From NCBI GenBank assembly GCA_963730555.1, contig CAVSSS010000004.1, forward strand, positions 124,001 to 188,000: DNA of 64,000 bases, in the 5' to 3' direction. The position numbers and the translations under genes were made by a program. Positions 17,643 through 28,033 of this stretch are shown one piece after another. How positions within the stretch are numbered: the first letter of the stretch is position 1; the number at the start of each line of letters is the position of its first letter. The notes under the pieces are model-generated. The model made no database searches. It was not told where the DNA came from and was given only the letters and a program-made list of their open reading frames with translations. Source of the DNA: Roseiarcus sp963730555 (lineage in GTDB: Bacteria > Pseudomonadota > Alphaproteobacteria > Rhizobiales > Beijerinckiaceae).

Positions 17643-19487
17643 TTAGCCCGGCGCGCTCGCCGCTGGCTCCGCCAGAGCAGGCTCGGATTTCTGCGAGCGC
17701 AGGCGGGCGGCTCCATCGGTTGTGCTCAAGCTGTGCGCCGCGTTGATGAGCGCGAGATGCGAGAACGCCTGCGGAAAGTTGCCAAGCTGGCGGCGCTCGT
17801 GCGGATCGTATTCCTCCGCCAGAAGCCCGACGTCGTTGCGCAGCGCCAGCAGGCGCTCGAATAGTGCATAAGCCTCATCGTAGCGTCCCATCAGCACATA
17901 ATTGTCGACCAGCCAGAAACTGCAGGCGAGAAACGCGCCCTCGCCGGGGGGCAAGCCGTCCACCGCGGTCCCGGTGTCGTAGCGCAGCACAAATCCGTCG
18001 CGGAGGAGCCGGCGTTCGATCGCGGCGACAGTGCCTTGGACGCGGGGATCGTCAGGCGGCAAAAAGCCGACGATGGGGATGAGCAGCAGACTCGCGTCGA
18101 GCGTCGCATCGCCGAATGATTGGACGAACGTGTTTTCGTTTGCGTCATACCCGTGCGCGCATACCTCAGCATGGATTGCAGCGCGGACTTCTCGCCAACG
18201 CTCGAGCGGCCCGTCGAGCCCGAATTCCTCGATCGAGCGCACCGCGCGATCGAACGCGACCCACGCCATCACCTTCGAGTGGGTGAAATGGCGCCGCCCT
18301 CCTCGCACTTCCCAGATGCCTTCGTCAGGCTCTCGCCAGATTGTCTCGAGGTGAGAAATGAGGCCGCTCTCCAACGCCCAGGTCGCGTCGTTGGTGGCGA
18401 GACCCGCGCGGCGGGCGACGTAAAAGGCGTCAAGCACTTCGCCGTAGACGTCGAGTTGGAGCTGTTTGACGGCGCCGTTGCCGATCCGGACCGGGATCGA
18501 GCCTTCGTAGCCGGGCAGCCAGGGAAGCTCAAATTCCTGGAGCCGTCGCTCGCCCGCGAGGCCGTAGACTATCTGCAAGTCGTCCGGCGACCCGGCCACC
18601 GCCCTTAAGAGCCATTCGTGCCATGCCTTCGCTTCGTCCAGGATGCCCGCGCCAATCAGCGCGTAAAGGGTGAAGGTCGCGTCCCGGAGCCAACAGAATC
18701 GATAGTCCCAATTGCGCGGTCCGCCCAATTGTTCGGGCAAGGATGTCGTCGGGGCCGCGACAATACCGCCGGTCTCCCAATGCGCGAGCGCCTTCAGAGT
18801 GAGGAGCGAGCGAAGAGCGGCGTCGCCCCAAGTGTCAGATGATTTGAAAGCCGCCGCCCAGCCGGTCCAGAAGGAATGCACTTGTTTCCGCGCGGCCTCG
18901 AGCTCCTCCCCCGAGAGCGGCGGGGGAGCGGAGCGAAACGACGCCGACCAGTTGAGAACGAAGCTGGCCTCTTTGCCCTCGCGGACAGTGAAATCGCCGA
19001 CGGTGCTGAGACCCTCTCCGCGCGTCTGCACGTTGGTATCGAGCAGCACTTTGTCCGGGCCGGCGATGAACTGAAGCCGTCCGTCCTCCTGTTGACTGAC
19101 CCACGGCACGACGGCGCCATAGTCGAAGCGCACGATGAGCTCGGTGCGCATGTGGACCTCGCCCTGAAGGCCCGTCACGATGCGCACCAACTCGGACGAG
19201 CCATTGCGCCTGTACATGAAGTCGATCAGAGCGACGGACCCTTGCGGCGTTGTGAACACAGTTTCGAGGATCAGGGTGCTGTCGAGGTATCGTCGCGTGA
19301 CCTGGACGTCGCCTTCCGCCGGCGCGATCAGCCACCGTCCATGCTCGGGGGCGCCGAGGAGGGCGGAAAAACACGCGGCGCTGTCGAAACGAGGCAGGCA
19401 GAGCCAATCGATCGAGCCGTCGCGCCCGACCAGCGCAGCCGTCTCGCAGTTTCCGATGACGGCGTAATCCTCAATTCGAAGCGGCAT
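17643..19487 (-). CDS. Glycoside hydrolase family 15 protein (glucoamylase/trehalase type)
   Basis: The 614-residue protein has an N-terminal beta-sandwich (IGNCETAALVGRDGSIDWLC) and an (alpha/alpha)6 barrel. Catalytic-site motifs include PRNWDYRFCWLRDATFTLYA and, near the C-terminus, LLAEEYDPHERRQLGNFPQA with the expected acid/base glutamates. Bacterial GH15 proteins of this length, without signal peptide, hydrolyse trehalose, dextrin or isomalto-oligosaccharides in the cytoplasm. No adjacent sugar-storage gene narrows the substrate. The last 20 residues are low complexity (EPALAEPAAS). The gene is convergent with the sugar dehydrogenase. Confidence 0.9.
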   Translation of the reverse strand: MPLRIEDYAVIGNCETAALVGRDGSIDWLCLPRFDSAACFSALLGAPEHGRWLIAPAEGDVQVTRRYLDSTLILETVFTTPQGSVALIDFMYRRNGSSELVRIVTGLQGEVHMRTELIVRFDYGAVVPWVSQQEDGRLQFIAGPDKVLLDTNVQTRGEGLSTVGDFTVREGKEASFVLNWSASFRSAPPPLSGEELEAARKQVHSFWTGWAAAFKSSDTWGDAALRSLLTLKALAHWETGGIVAAPTTSLPEQLGGPRNWDYRFCWLRDATFTLYALIGAGILDEAKAWHEWLLRAVAGSPDDLQIVYGLAGERRLQEFELPWLPGYEGSIPVRIGNGAVKQLQLDVYGEVLDAFYVARRAGLATNDATWALESGLISHLETIWREPDEGIWEVRGGRRHFTHSKVMAWVAFDRAVRSIEEFGLDGPLERWREVRAAIHAEVCAHGYDANENTFVQSFGDATLDASLLLIPIVGFLPPDDPRVQGTVAAIERRLLRDGFVLRYDTGTAVDGLPPGEGAFLACSFWLVDNYVLMGRYDEAYALFERLLALRNDVGLLAEEYDPHERRQLGNFPQAFSHLALINAAHSLSTTDGAARLRSQKSEPALAEPAASAPG

Positions 19488-19732
19488 ACCAGTCTCTCAG
19501 CGAGGCGCCCCCGGGGCGGGGAGCCATACGATACCGGCTTCGTCAATTGAAGGCCGTCTCGGGGTCGAGGGTGTGCGGCGTCCTGGCCTCCCCCGGATTG
19601 GCGGGCCGCTTTGGGCGGTATGCAGCCGTTGGCATCAACCCAGTGGACGGCGGCAATGCGCAAATACCGGTCACTCCCAATGACACAGGCCCAGTCACGG
19701 TGACGCCTGCATTCGATTTCCCTGCGCTATCG

Positions 19733-20542
19733 CTACAAGGCGCCGAACCCCGCTTGCCCAATCGCCGTTGATGGCGCGTCGCCCCGGATGTTGGGATCAG
19801 AGAATTCCACACGATTGCGGCCATTGTTCTTCGCGACATAAAGGCACTCGTCCGCAATCCTGAACATCTCCTTGAATGAGGAGCGGGCGCTATAAACCGT
19901 CGCCCCCACGCTCACGGACAGAGGCACGGGGCCGCCCTGCGGCGAGAACAGAGCGGCGTTGACCGAGGCGCGAATGCGTTCGGCGACCACTCCGGCCTCG
20001 CGGCGATTGGCGCCAGGCAGAAAGACGCCGAACTCCTCGCCCCCGATGCGCCCCACCAGATCGTTCTCGCGCAAACACTCCTTTATCTCGCCGGAGATCA
20101 TGCGCAGGGCTTCGTCGCCGGACATGTGACCGAACCGATCATTCACGGCTTTGAAATGATCGACGTCGATGACCATCAATGCTCCCTCGCCGCGGGTCGC
20201 CAGTCGCGCGGTGCGTTCCAGGTAAGCTTCGACCAGGATGGTGAAGGCTTGGCGATTCAGACACGACGTTAGCCCATCCATTGACGCAACCTTCAACAAC
20301 TCGTGATGCGCAATGGCCAGCTCCCGCAATTTGTAAAGCAGGTAAAAAAAGAACGGCGGCGCCAGCAACAATGGGATCAGCAAATCATTGAGTGGGTCGG
20401 AGCCAAGTCGCCATCGGTTATCTCGAAGGGAATAGGAATCGACGAAGAAAGATATTCCTATACAAAACAGCGTGCCGCAAATGGTCAGGAAAAACACTCT
20501 GTTCCAACCGCGCGCCGACAAATCAGCTTGAAGTCGACGCAT
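19733..20542 (-). CDS. Membrane diguanylate cyclase (GGDEF)
   Basis: The 269-residue protein has two membrane helices (about 15-33 and 52-70) and a GGDEF domain (about 85-245). The active site reads GRIGGEEFGVF, an active GGEEF form, and REND lies five residues before it, matching the RxxD inhibitory I-site. It also has DGLTSCLNR and DVDHFKAVNDRFGH. It should make c-di-GMP from two GTP and be feedback-inhibited. There is no separate sensor domain; the membrane part may sense. It is transcribed in the same direction as the GGDEF/EAL gene. The product could act on the PilZ-containing synthase at 315-2287. Confidence 0.9.
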   Translation of the reverse strand: MRRLQADLSARGWNRVFFLTICGTLFCIGISFFVDSYSLRDNRWRLGSDPLNDLLIPLLLAPPFFFYLLYKLRELAIAHHELLKVASMDGLTSCLNRQAFTILVEAYLERTARLATRGEGALMVIDVDHFKAVNDRFGHMSGDEALRMISGEIKECLRENDLVGRIGGEEFGVFLPGANRREAGVVAERIRASVNAALFSPQGGPVPLSVSVGATVYSARSSFKEMFRIADECLYVAKNNGRNRVEFSDPNIRGDAPSTAIGQAGFGAL

Positions 20543-20651
20543 TCAAAAACTCCCACCATTTTCGGCAGTACGTGGTGGATGTGAGTAGGAGTTGGTCATC
20601 ATAAGATACGAGTGTGTGAGGATAAGAGGTATGGTGGCGCCCTTGCGGCGC

Positions 20652-23600
20652 TCACGACAGCGAGCCGGCCGGAATATTCGTCAGCGCCCTTTTTAGGTAT
20701 TTTGATTCGAAGACTTCGCCCGGTATCGGCGGACTGAAAAAGAACCCTTGCATTTCGTCGCAGCCAAGCAAGCCAAGCAGGCGAGATTGCTTCTCGGATT
20801 CGACGCCCTCAGCCACCACCTTGAGAGTCAATCCGTGGGCCAGGTTGATGATGGTGGACACGAGCGCCAAGCCCTCTGAACTTCGTGTCATTTCGATGAT
20901 GAACGAGCGGTCGATCTTGAGCGCGTCTACAGGCAGTTTGGCCAGGTAGCTGAGCGAAGAAAACCCGGTGCCGAAATCGTCGATGGCGACAGTCAGTCCC
21001 ATGGCGCGGATCGCCCGCAAACTGACGATGTTGCGATCGATGTCTTCCATGATCAATCCTTCTGTGATCTCCAGCTCCAATCCGGCGGCCGCGTGCGGGT
21101 CTATGTCGATTGTCCCTTCAAGCTCGGCGACGAAGTCGGGATCGCGCAGTTGTATCGGGGACACGTTCACCGCTATGCGCCCCACGAGGAAACCCGCGGC
21201 GCGCCAACGCGCATAATCTTTGATAGCCGTGGCGATCACCCACCGCCCAACTTCATAGATCAGTCCGGTTTCTTCGAGGCTTGGGATGAACCGGCCTGGT
21301 GGCGCCAGCCCCGTTTGCGGATCATTCCATCGGATCAGGGCCTCGGCGCCGGTGAGCAGGCCGGTCGCAGCGCTCACTTTCGGCTGGTAATAAAGTACGA
21401 ATTGGTCCTTTTCGAGCGCCTCGCGCAGCCGGGTTTCCAGACTGAGCTTGCCTTCCACCGCAGAGGTCATCGCGGAGGTGTAGAACAAATATCGATCGCC
21501 CCGCGCTTTGGCCTTTTTGAGCGCCGCCTCGGCATTCCTGAACAAGGTTTCCGCGTCGGCGCCGTCATTCGGAAATAGCGCGACGCCGACCGTAGCGAAC
21601 ACCCGAACGATCGTGTCTTGCATGCAAAACGGATGGGCAATAAAGGCTCTGAGCATTGCGTCGAGCAGCCGCGCCAAGTCACGGCCTGGCGCTACGTTTG
21701 GCAGCACCACGGCGAAATGGTCGGCGCCCAATCGCGCGACCAGGTTGGCGTCCCCCCTGTTGCGTGCCAGCCACTCTCCCACCTGTTTCAGGAGTGCGTC
21801 CCCGGCTGGGCGGCCAAGGCTGTCGTTGATGTTCTTGAACCGGTCGAGGTCGATAAGCACCACGGCGACCCTGAGGCGACTGCTCCCCTCGACGCGTAGA
21901 TATTGCCCGACACGTTCGAGAAACAGGCTACGGTTCGCCAAGCCGGTTAGTTCATCATAGTAGGCGAGGTATCGGAGCCGCTCATCCTTGTCGATGTGAC
22001 TGATCGCGAATGCGATGTCACTGACCAGTTCGGTCAAGAGCGTCATCTCTTCTTCGTCGAAGAAATTTGCTTCTTCAGTGTACAGCGTGAGGACGCCTAC
22101 GGCTTCGTTCGAAACAATCACTGGAAACGCGACCATGGAGCGAATGCCGGACTCTGCGCATTCCTTGCCGCGCAAGACCCGCGGGTCGTGCTCAGGATCA
22201 TTGACTACGAGGGCAGCTTTCTCCCGGATGGTCAGCGCGACCAGGGTTTTTTGTCCTTCGGCCGATGACAAGGCATTTTTGATAACAGCGATGAGTCCGG
22301 CATCCTTGCCCGCCGAGCCAACCACACGAATCTTCATCGTGCTTGGATCGACGAGGCTCATTACGCTCATGCGGAACCCGCCTTCATCGACCGCGATTCG
22401 GCAGGCCTCGGTAAACAGCGCGTCGCGGTCAGTTACCCGAACGATCAGCGCATTGATGCCGCTTAAGACCGCGTATACACGGTTCAGGCGCCTGATTTTG
22501 ATTTCGGCCGTCTTCAGATCATTAATATCCGTGCAGGTGCCGAACCATCGGATGATCTTTCCGGCTTCATCCTGCTGCGGCACGCCTTGGACCAGCCACC
22601 AGCGATAAACCCCATCCGCACGGCGGAGGCGGCTTTCCATCGATATGGGGGCCCGCGTGTCCTTCGCCTTTTGCCAGGCGTCCAATGACGGTTGTCGGTC
22701 GTCAGGATGGAGCGGGTTGGCCCACCCGTCGCCGGCGCCTTCCTCCGGGGTAAGCCCCGTGAAATCGGTCCATTTTTGACTGAGATAGATGTTCCCGCCA
22801 TCCGGTCGTCCCATCCAGACGATCTGAGGCACCGCTTCTACCAGGGTGTGAAACTGTTCCTCGCTCTTTCGGAGCGCTTCCTGCGCCCGGTTGCGATGGG
22901 ATTCGCGAGCGAATCCGTCGAGCGCGAAACTGATATCCGTCGCCAATTGACAGAGCAGGCCGCGCACGAGTTCGTCGAAAAAAGCGGTCTGGTCGGAATA
23001 CACGCACAAGACGCCGATGACGTCACCGCCCCTGTGTAACGGCAGCGCCCCAGACGTGGCCCAAACAGAGGCGGGCATACGCTCCCGCCAGGCGGTCGTG
23101 CGCGGATCGTTCATGAAGTCGTCGAGCCATACCGGCTGGTTCCCGCGGATCGCGTGACCGATTGGGCCGGCGCCGAATGGCGTGCCGTCCTTTGCCGACA
23201 CCTGGATATCCTTCAGGTAACCGGTGGCGTCACCCCAACTCGCGGCCGGCCGCACTTTAGAAGATTCGGTGTCGACGACACCCACCCACGCCATCTTCGC
23301 GCCGCCGAGTTGTACAGCGATGCGACAGATTTCTGGGAACAGCTCTTCTTCGGTCGTGGAATGCACGATGGCGTGGTTACACTGGCTCAGCGCGATATAA
23401 AGCGCCGCGTGCCGCCGGGCCTGCGCTTCCGCTACTGTGCGGTCGGTAACATCTTGGAGGTTGAACTGGACTACCTGGGCGCCTTCGCAGTCATAAGAAT
23501 TGGCTACGACTTCAACGTTGATGCTCGCTCCAGCTTTTGTTCTTAGGGGAAGATTTTCGTAGCGGAAATATCCTTTCTCCTGCAGGTCTCCGAACGCTTC

Positions 23601-23846
23601 CCTGCTCATCATCGGAACGTCTGCGAACGCTCCCACTTCCCATAGATTCTTCCCGAGGAACTCAACGCGCGAATAGCCGAGCAACTTGATCAAAGAAGGG
23701 TTTACGTCTTCGATTTGGCCGGTAACCGGGTTAAGCAGCAGGATCCCGTCTTGTATAGTTTCAAATAGCCCGCGATAGCGGGCCTCGGAAACGCGGAGCG
23801 CGCGATCGCCGGCCGCAGGTGGGGGTTGCATTAGTGCGGCGGGCAT
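20652..23846 (-). CDS. PAS-GAF-PAS-GAF-GGDEF-EAL c-di-GMP signalling protein
   Basis: The protein has about 1064 residues if started at the ATG at 23846; the frame is open to a TTG at 23915. Order: PAS (YRGLFETIQDGILLLNP), GAF (about 170-310), PAS (TLVEAVPQIVWMGRPDGGNI), GAF (about 465-610), GGDEF (about 625-785) and EAL (about 800-1050). The GGDEF active site is RLGADHFAVVL: GADHF replaces GGDEF, so cyclase activity is unlikely and a GTP-sensing role is possible. The EAL domain keeps GAEALIRW, ELEITEGLIMED, AIDDFGTGFSSLSYL, LKIDRSFI and VAEGVES, so it should hydrolyse c-di-GMP. No membrane helix is seen; it is a cytoplasmic sensor. Its neighbour is an intact cyclase, an opposing pair. Confidence 0.92.
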   Translation of the reverse strand: MPAALMQPPPAAGDRALRVSEARYRGLFETIQDGILLLNPVTGQIEDVNPSLIKLLGYSRVEFLGKNLWEVGAFADVPMMSREAFGDLQEKGYFRYENLPLRTKAGASINVEVVANSYDCEGAQVVQFNLQDVTDRTVAEAQARRHAALYIALSQCNHAIVHSTTEEELFPEICRIAVQLGGAKMAWVGVVDTESSKVRPAASWGDATGYLKDIQVSAKDGTPFGAGPIGHAIRGNQPVWLDDFMNDPRTTAWRERMPASVWATSGALPLHRGGDVIGVLCVYSDQTAFFDELVRGLLCQLATDISFALDGFARESHRNRAQEALRKSEEQFHTLVEAVPQIVWMGRPDGGNIYLSQKWTDFTGLTPEEGAGDGWANPLHPDDRQPSLDAWQKAKDTRAPISMESRLRRADGVYRWWLVQGVPQQDEAGKIIRWFGTCTDINDLKTAEIKIRRLNRVYAVLSGINALIVRVTDRDALFTEACRIAVDEGGFRMSVMSLVDPSTMKIRVVGSAGKDAGLIAVIKNALSSAEGQKTLVALTIREKAALVVNDPEHDPRVLRGKECAESGIRSMVAFPVIVSNEAVGVLTLYTEEANFFDEEEMTLLTELVSDIAFAISHIDKDERLRYLAYYDELTGLANRSLFLERVGQYLRVEGSSRLRVAVVLIDLDRFKNINDSLGRPAGDALLKQVGEWLARNRGDANLVARLGADHFAVVLPNVAPGRDLARLLDAMLRAFIAHPFCMQDTIVRVFATVGVALFPNDGADAETLFRNAEAALKKAKARGDRYLFYTSAMTSAVEGKLSLETRLREALEKDQFVLYYQPKVSAATGLLTGAEALIRWNDPQTGLAPPGRFIPSLEETGLIYEVGRWVIATAIKDYARWRAAGFLVGRIAVNVSPIQLRDPDFVAELEGTIDIDPHAAAGLELEITEGLIMEDIDRNIVSLRAIRAMGLTVAIDDFGTGFSSLSYLAKLPVDALKIDRSFIIEMTRSSEGLALVSTIINLAHGLTLKVVAEGVESEKQSRLLGLLGCDEMQGFFFSPPIPGEVFESKYLKRALTNIPAGSLS

Positions 23847-24459
23847 GAGGGCGGCTGTGCCTATTTTGAATCGCGCGCCTCCGCGCGGGAAAACCCGGTA
23901 CGCAGAATATAGCAAGGGTCATCTTGACTTAGTACGATCAAGTAGGGGAGCCTCGGAAACTACTCAATTTGGTGGAGAGCAACCCCAACCTCTTGGGGAG
24001 AGCTTCCAACGCCGCCCTCCACGATCGCAATCCGCGATGACCGCTTAACGCCAATAGGCGACATTCGGGCGGTCGCGGTGGATGTCTGCAGTGCGTCGAA
24101 AGGGGTCGAACCGGTTGAATTTGACCCCTAGCTTTTTTCCTTGCGCAAAGCAGAAATCATTGCTATGCTCTTCGGCGATGAGGAACCAAGACTGACGGCG
24201 GTTGGGAGTCCAGAAACGCGAGTTCGTCCGCAACTGAGGGCGCGAGCAGAGCCAGGGAGAAGTTTTTTATTTTTTCCGCTGTAACCCATTGAAAAGGCTA
24301 GATTCGGAAAAGGAAATAAAAGCAAATCAAAGGACTTTTGCTTTCATTTTCTTGCATTTCCTTGCTTTTCCTTGCGGGGAATTCGCGCTGCGGTTGCACA
24401 TACAGTTCTAGCAACGCCCTCGGTGAGACGGGCCTGAACGGACGGACCGCGGCTCCCGC
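23847..24459. other. Intergenic region with AT-rich repeat-like stretch
   Basis: No gene is recognised in these 600 bases between two minus-strand genes. The first part, to about 24240, has ordinary composition. From 24260 to 24376 it is strikingly A/T-rich compared with its surroundings and contains short repeated words (CTTGCATTTC, CTTGCTTTTC) and the repeat fragment listed separately. Confidence 0.6.
24276..24344 (+). repeat. Probable fragment of the 270-bp repeat, plus AAAGCAAA hairpin
   Basis: AACCCATTGAAAAGGCTAG followed by ATTCGGAA closely matches AACCCATTGAAAAGTCTAG and ATTTCGGA in the copy at 44610-44876. It is followed by an inverted repeat AAAGCAAA (24319-24326) / TTTGCTTT (24337-24344). 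Only this core of the larger element is preserved. Confidence 0.45.
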
Positions 24460-25516
24460 TTATCCGTTGTCCGCCCGAGGCGGCGCGATGATCTGGTCGA
24501 TCAGGCACTGTCGCGGCGGCTTGTCCGGCCTGAAGCGCAGCAGTCGCGTCCCATGGCGGAACCGCTCGCTGGTCACATGGTCGTATCGCACTTCGACCAC
24601 CAGCTCGGGCTTGAGGGGCTGCCATTCGCCGCTGCGCTCCGTGCTCCAGCGGCTCGGGCCCCCCGGCGCGCGGCCGGTGAAACCCGGCGACGCCCGCAAG
24701 GCGAGCAGCCTCCGGGTCAATGCTTCCCGTTCGTCATCGGCGATCGTCGAGGTGAAGCCGACATGATCCAGGAGGCCTTGCGGGTTGTACAAGCCCAGCA
24801 GCAAAGAGCCTACCTCCTGGCTGCCCCTCAGATAGCGAAAGCCTCCGACCACGCAATCGGCGGTCCGCAAGCGCTTGACCTTGATCATCGCCCGCTCGCC
24901 GCTCTGATAGTGGCCCATGAGCCGCTTGGCGACGACCCCGTCCCTGCCGTCGCGATCGAAATCATTGAGCCATTGCGTCGCCTGCGCGAGATCCCGGGTG
25001 CAGGGCGTGACAATGAGCTTTCCCGCGATCGACGCCTTTTCGCCAAAAGCCTCGAGCGCGCTCCGCCGCTCGGTGAGGGGAAGCGCCGCCAGTTGCGAGC
25101 CATCGGTGCCGACCAGCATGTCGAACAGGATCAATCGCGCCGGCGTTTCTTGCGACAGACGGCGGATACGGCTCGCCGCCGGATGCAGCCTAGCCTGCAA
25201 CGCGTCAAACGTAATGCGCCCGTTGAGCTCGATCACCAGTTCGCCGTCGACGACAAACTGCTCGAACGGGACATCCAACAAGGTCGTCCACGACTTCGGG
25301 GAAAAAGCGGCTCAAAGACGTTCCGGATTTTCCCTTGAGCTCAACCGCGCCGTCATTCTTGAACGCAAGGCAGCGAAAGCCGTCCCATTTCGGCTCGAAT
25401 TGCCATGTCCCCGGTTCATTCGGCAGCGATTCCGCCGATCTCGCCTCCATGGGCGCGGCGCTCTGGCGCAGGGAATAAAGGTCGGGGAACTCCACGCCCG
25501 GGCCTTTTTCGCGCAT
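24460..25516 (-). pseudogene. ATP-dependent DNA ligase (LigC/LigD-ligase type), one frameshift
   Basis: Two frames join near 25278. The first part carries FEPKWDGFRCLAF, the nucleotidyltransferase motif I with the adenylated Lys in KWDG, and ELKGKSGTSLSRFFPEVVDDL. Removing one G restores LDVPFEQFVVDGELV (motif III). The second part has EGVVAKR-like GVVAKRLMGHYQSGER (motif IV), MIKVKRLRTADCVVGG (motif V) and an OB-fold C-terminus (ELVVEVRYDHVTSERFRHGT). The total is about 350 residues, a stand-alone ligase without polymerase or nuclease domains. Such ligases act in Ku-dependent end joining or repair in Rhizobiales; no Ku gene is in the window. The preserved motifs make a sequencing error plausible. 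Confidence 0.83.
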
Positions 25517-25692
25517 TCATCCCGAACCCTCCGCGTCTAGCCCACAGCGCATGTCGCTGAACAAGCGCAGGCCAGCGTCGGTTCCCAAGCGGACGTCCCG
25601 CGAGCCGCTTGGGCTTGCAGTTTCAACCTGCCGGAACCGCTTTGTCAGATGCGAGTTTAATGAAATTGAGGCATGTCGAATGGAGACGAGAA

Positions 25693-25970
25693 ATGGCGCC
25701 GCGCGAATCCGAGCCGCAGAAGGAAACCGTCGAACGCGTCATGCACGAGTTCAAGCATGGCGAACTTCGTTCTGGGACGAGCGGACAGAAGGTCAAGAAC
25801 CGCTAAGCAGGCAGTGGCGATCGCGCTCAGCGAAGCCCGGCGCCTCCAACCAGCAAACGCCCGAAGAGAACAAGGAGCATTTGCGCCATACGAAGGCGAA
25901 GGAGCGTCGTGGGGAAACCGCGAAGGACGAGGCCGAGGGAAGGCGATCTCATCGGCGATCCGCGAAATAG
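25693..25970 (+). pseudogene. Small DUF6496-like protein with two frameshifts
   Basis: ATG 25693 (after GAGACGAG) begins APRESEPQKETVERVMHEFK, then HGELRSG...KVKNR. Dropping one T near 25803 continues as KQAVAIALSEA, and dropping one C near 25840 continues as GASNQQTPEENKEHLRHTKA and KERRGETAKDEAEG to the stop at 25970. The joined product of about 90 residues matches a small, very basic protein family common in Rhizobiales (recalled as DUF6496), of unknown function. Two breaks within 45 bases in a conserved small gene are notable. Confidence 0.7.
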
Positions 25971-26205
25971 GCGCGCGGTACGATCCTGACGCAGCCTTAA
26001 GCTGGACGCTCGGGCGGAATCTCTTGCGAGCGCGACGGCGAGATCACTGCAGATCAGGACCGGTTGCGGCAAGTCGGGACCTTACTCGCGCTCTGCTCCT
26101 CCACGTTACGGTGGAAGCCGATCGCTCCGGCCAGCAAAATGGTTCGCGCGATGCGGTGGGACACATTCCGCCCACGTCAGCGTCATGGACCGGCCGGCGC
26201 AGCTT

Positions 26206-26442
26206 TCAAGCTTGCGTCCGTCCTTCGTCCGTGACTGTCAGCGAGCCGTCGCCGAGCCGCTCGTAGGCCGATCCAAGGACTTCGATCCGAATCTCGTGAC
26301 CGGTCCGCAAGTCTCCCGCCGCCTCGGCGACGGCAACTTCGTAAGCGGCCTCCTGCGAAACATAACTCATACCCGGCTCGCCGTCGCGAGTGACCAACCA
26401 CTTTTGGCCATTGGGCGCCACTTTGTAAGCAACCATGGGCAT
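26206..26442 (-). CDS. Small DUF2188-like protein
   Basis: The 78-residue protein begins MPMVAYKVAPNGQKWLVTRD and continues EAAYEVAVAEAAGDLRTGHE and IRIEVLGSAYE. The pattern of a short strand, an Ala-rich helix and a strand with I.IEV resembles the DUF2188 family of small soluble proteins. The function is unknown. It is transcribed in the same direction as the sulfotransferase behind it. A start at the second Met (MVAYKV) is equally possible. Confidence 0.6.
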   Translation of the reverse strand: MPMVAYKVAPNGQKWLVTRDGEPGMSYVSQEAAYEVAVAEAAGDLRTGHEIRIEVLGSAYERLGDGSLTVTDEGRTQA

Positions 26443-26571
26443 CGCGCGTGTCCTTGACTCCCCATCTTGCAGATAAACCCGCGGCCGGCCCGAAGAGTTC
26501 CCTTGCCTGCGCCCCTAAGTCCTCGGCGTCACGGCCGTCCAGAAGCTTCGGACAGTCCTCACCACCAATGG

Positions 26572-27771
26572 CTAGCTCGCGATGCCGAATCGCTCCACAT
26601 AGGCCGAGGCGCGTTCGCGCTCGCGCTCCGGATCGATTCCGAATTCGTCCGGCCGATAGCGATTGACGCCGTAACCCCCGTTCGGGGCCTGAGCGACTTT
26701 CGCTGCGATAGCCGCTCGCGCCTCTCGCGATAACTCGAGCCCGAACGCATTGTAAATCTGCGCGACAGTTCCAACCGGATCGGCGACGAGCGAGTCGGTA
26801 CTGCACATGCACGAGACGGGAGCGCAGCGGAAAGGTCGTATCGTCGGCGAGCTTGACCATCCGTCGCATCCCGTCCTGCCAGTAGTCAGCGACCTTGCGC
26901 CCGATTTCCCGCCGGTCGATTGCGGTCGGTGAAAGGCGCGCGCAGGAGCTCCGTGAGACGCGCGGCGGAGACGAGCACATGGCCAGGATCGCGGTGCACG
27001 AGCACGAGCCTCGCGTCGGGAAACACGCGGGCGAGCGCATCGAACGAGAACACATGTTCTGGCGATTTCAGGATCCAGCGTCGCGGCGCGGCGCCCGGGC
27101 CCTGAAGGTGACGCAGAAACCGCTCGAGGAACCGGTAGCCTTCGTCATAGCCGGACCTATCAAGCCACGCGCGGTAGGATGGCGCGCGATAGACGTCGTC
27201 ATAGCGCGGGCTGCGAAACACTTGGCTCGTGAACTCGATGCACTCCTCAGGCGCATCCGCCTCGATGGGATGGAGGTTTCTGATCCCGGGCGAGAGCCGG
27301 TTGAAGATCTTGAGTTGCAGCTGGACCTTTCTTCGCCCCGCGCCGAACTCAGCCGCGCGATGCTTAGGATGGGGATAGATCGCCTCCCAGATGCGCGGGG
27401 CACGGTTGGCAGGATCATCCGCCAGCAGTCCGTGCAGGAACGTCGTGCCGCTGCGCGGCAAGCCAGCAATGAAGATTGGCGGCGCGAATGGCCGCCGCAG
27501 GATCGTCTCATCCTCGCGCTCTGCGTCCGCGAAGATCAGAAGCGTCGAGAGCATCCGCTTCAGGTCCCATCCCGCCGCGAGACGCCCGAAAGGGCGTGAG
27601 CCGCGCCTCCTCATGAAGACTGGAAGTCAGAGCGGTAAGCGCCTCTACAAGGTGGGGGTCCGAGAACGGTTTGGCGTCGAGGCGCGAAGCTTTCGCCGCC
27701 TCGGCGAACAGACGCTCCGGCGCAAGTCCAGCCTTATCATCTCCGACAACCGCGCCCACGAGCCGGTTCAT
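26572..27771 (-). pseudogene. PAPS-dependent sulfotransferase, three frameshifts
   Basis: Four segments join to a normal sulfotransferase of about 400 residues. N-terminal: NRLVGAVVGDDKAGLAPERL, up to 27600. Second: FIAGLPRSGTTFLHGLLADD (5'-phosphosulfate-binding loop), YPHPKHRAAEF, RWILKSPEHVFSFDALARVF and ARLVLVHRDPGHVLVSAARL (3'-phosphate motif), up to about 26930. Third: IDRREIGRKVADYWQDGMRR up to about 26812. Fourth: DSLVADPVGTVAQIYNAFGL to the stop at 26572. Each junction is repaired by dropping one base from a short run (T in TTT, A in AA, C in CC). It would transfer sulfate from PAPS to an alcohol or glycan. Whether it works depends on the reality of the frameshifts. Confidence 0.85.
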
Positions 27772-28033
27772 TGCCCAGGCTAACACAGCGCGACATGAGC
27801 TCCGATAGTGAAAGACCCCCCAGCGATGGGCACTTAAGGGCTCTGCGCCAAAAACCTCAACCCGCCGTCAGCTTGAGAAGGCTGGGACAGCGTGGCCATT
27901 CATGCCGCTATCGTCACAAAGCTATAACCAAAAGATCACCATATCGTCGCGGTCCGCACACGATCTTATCGAGAATTGCTCTCTGAGATCCCGGGCCATC
28001 ACGCAGGTCGCGGCGGAGCCAGCCGGATCGGAA

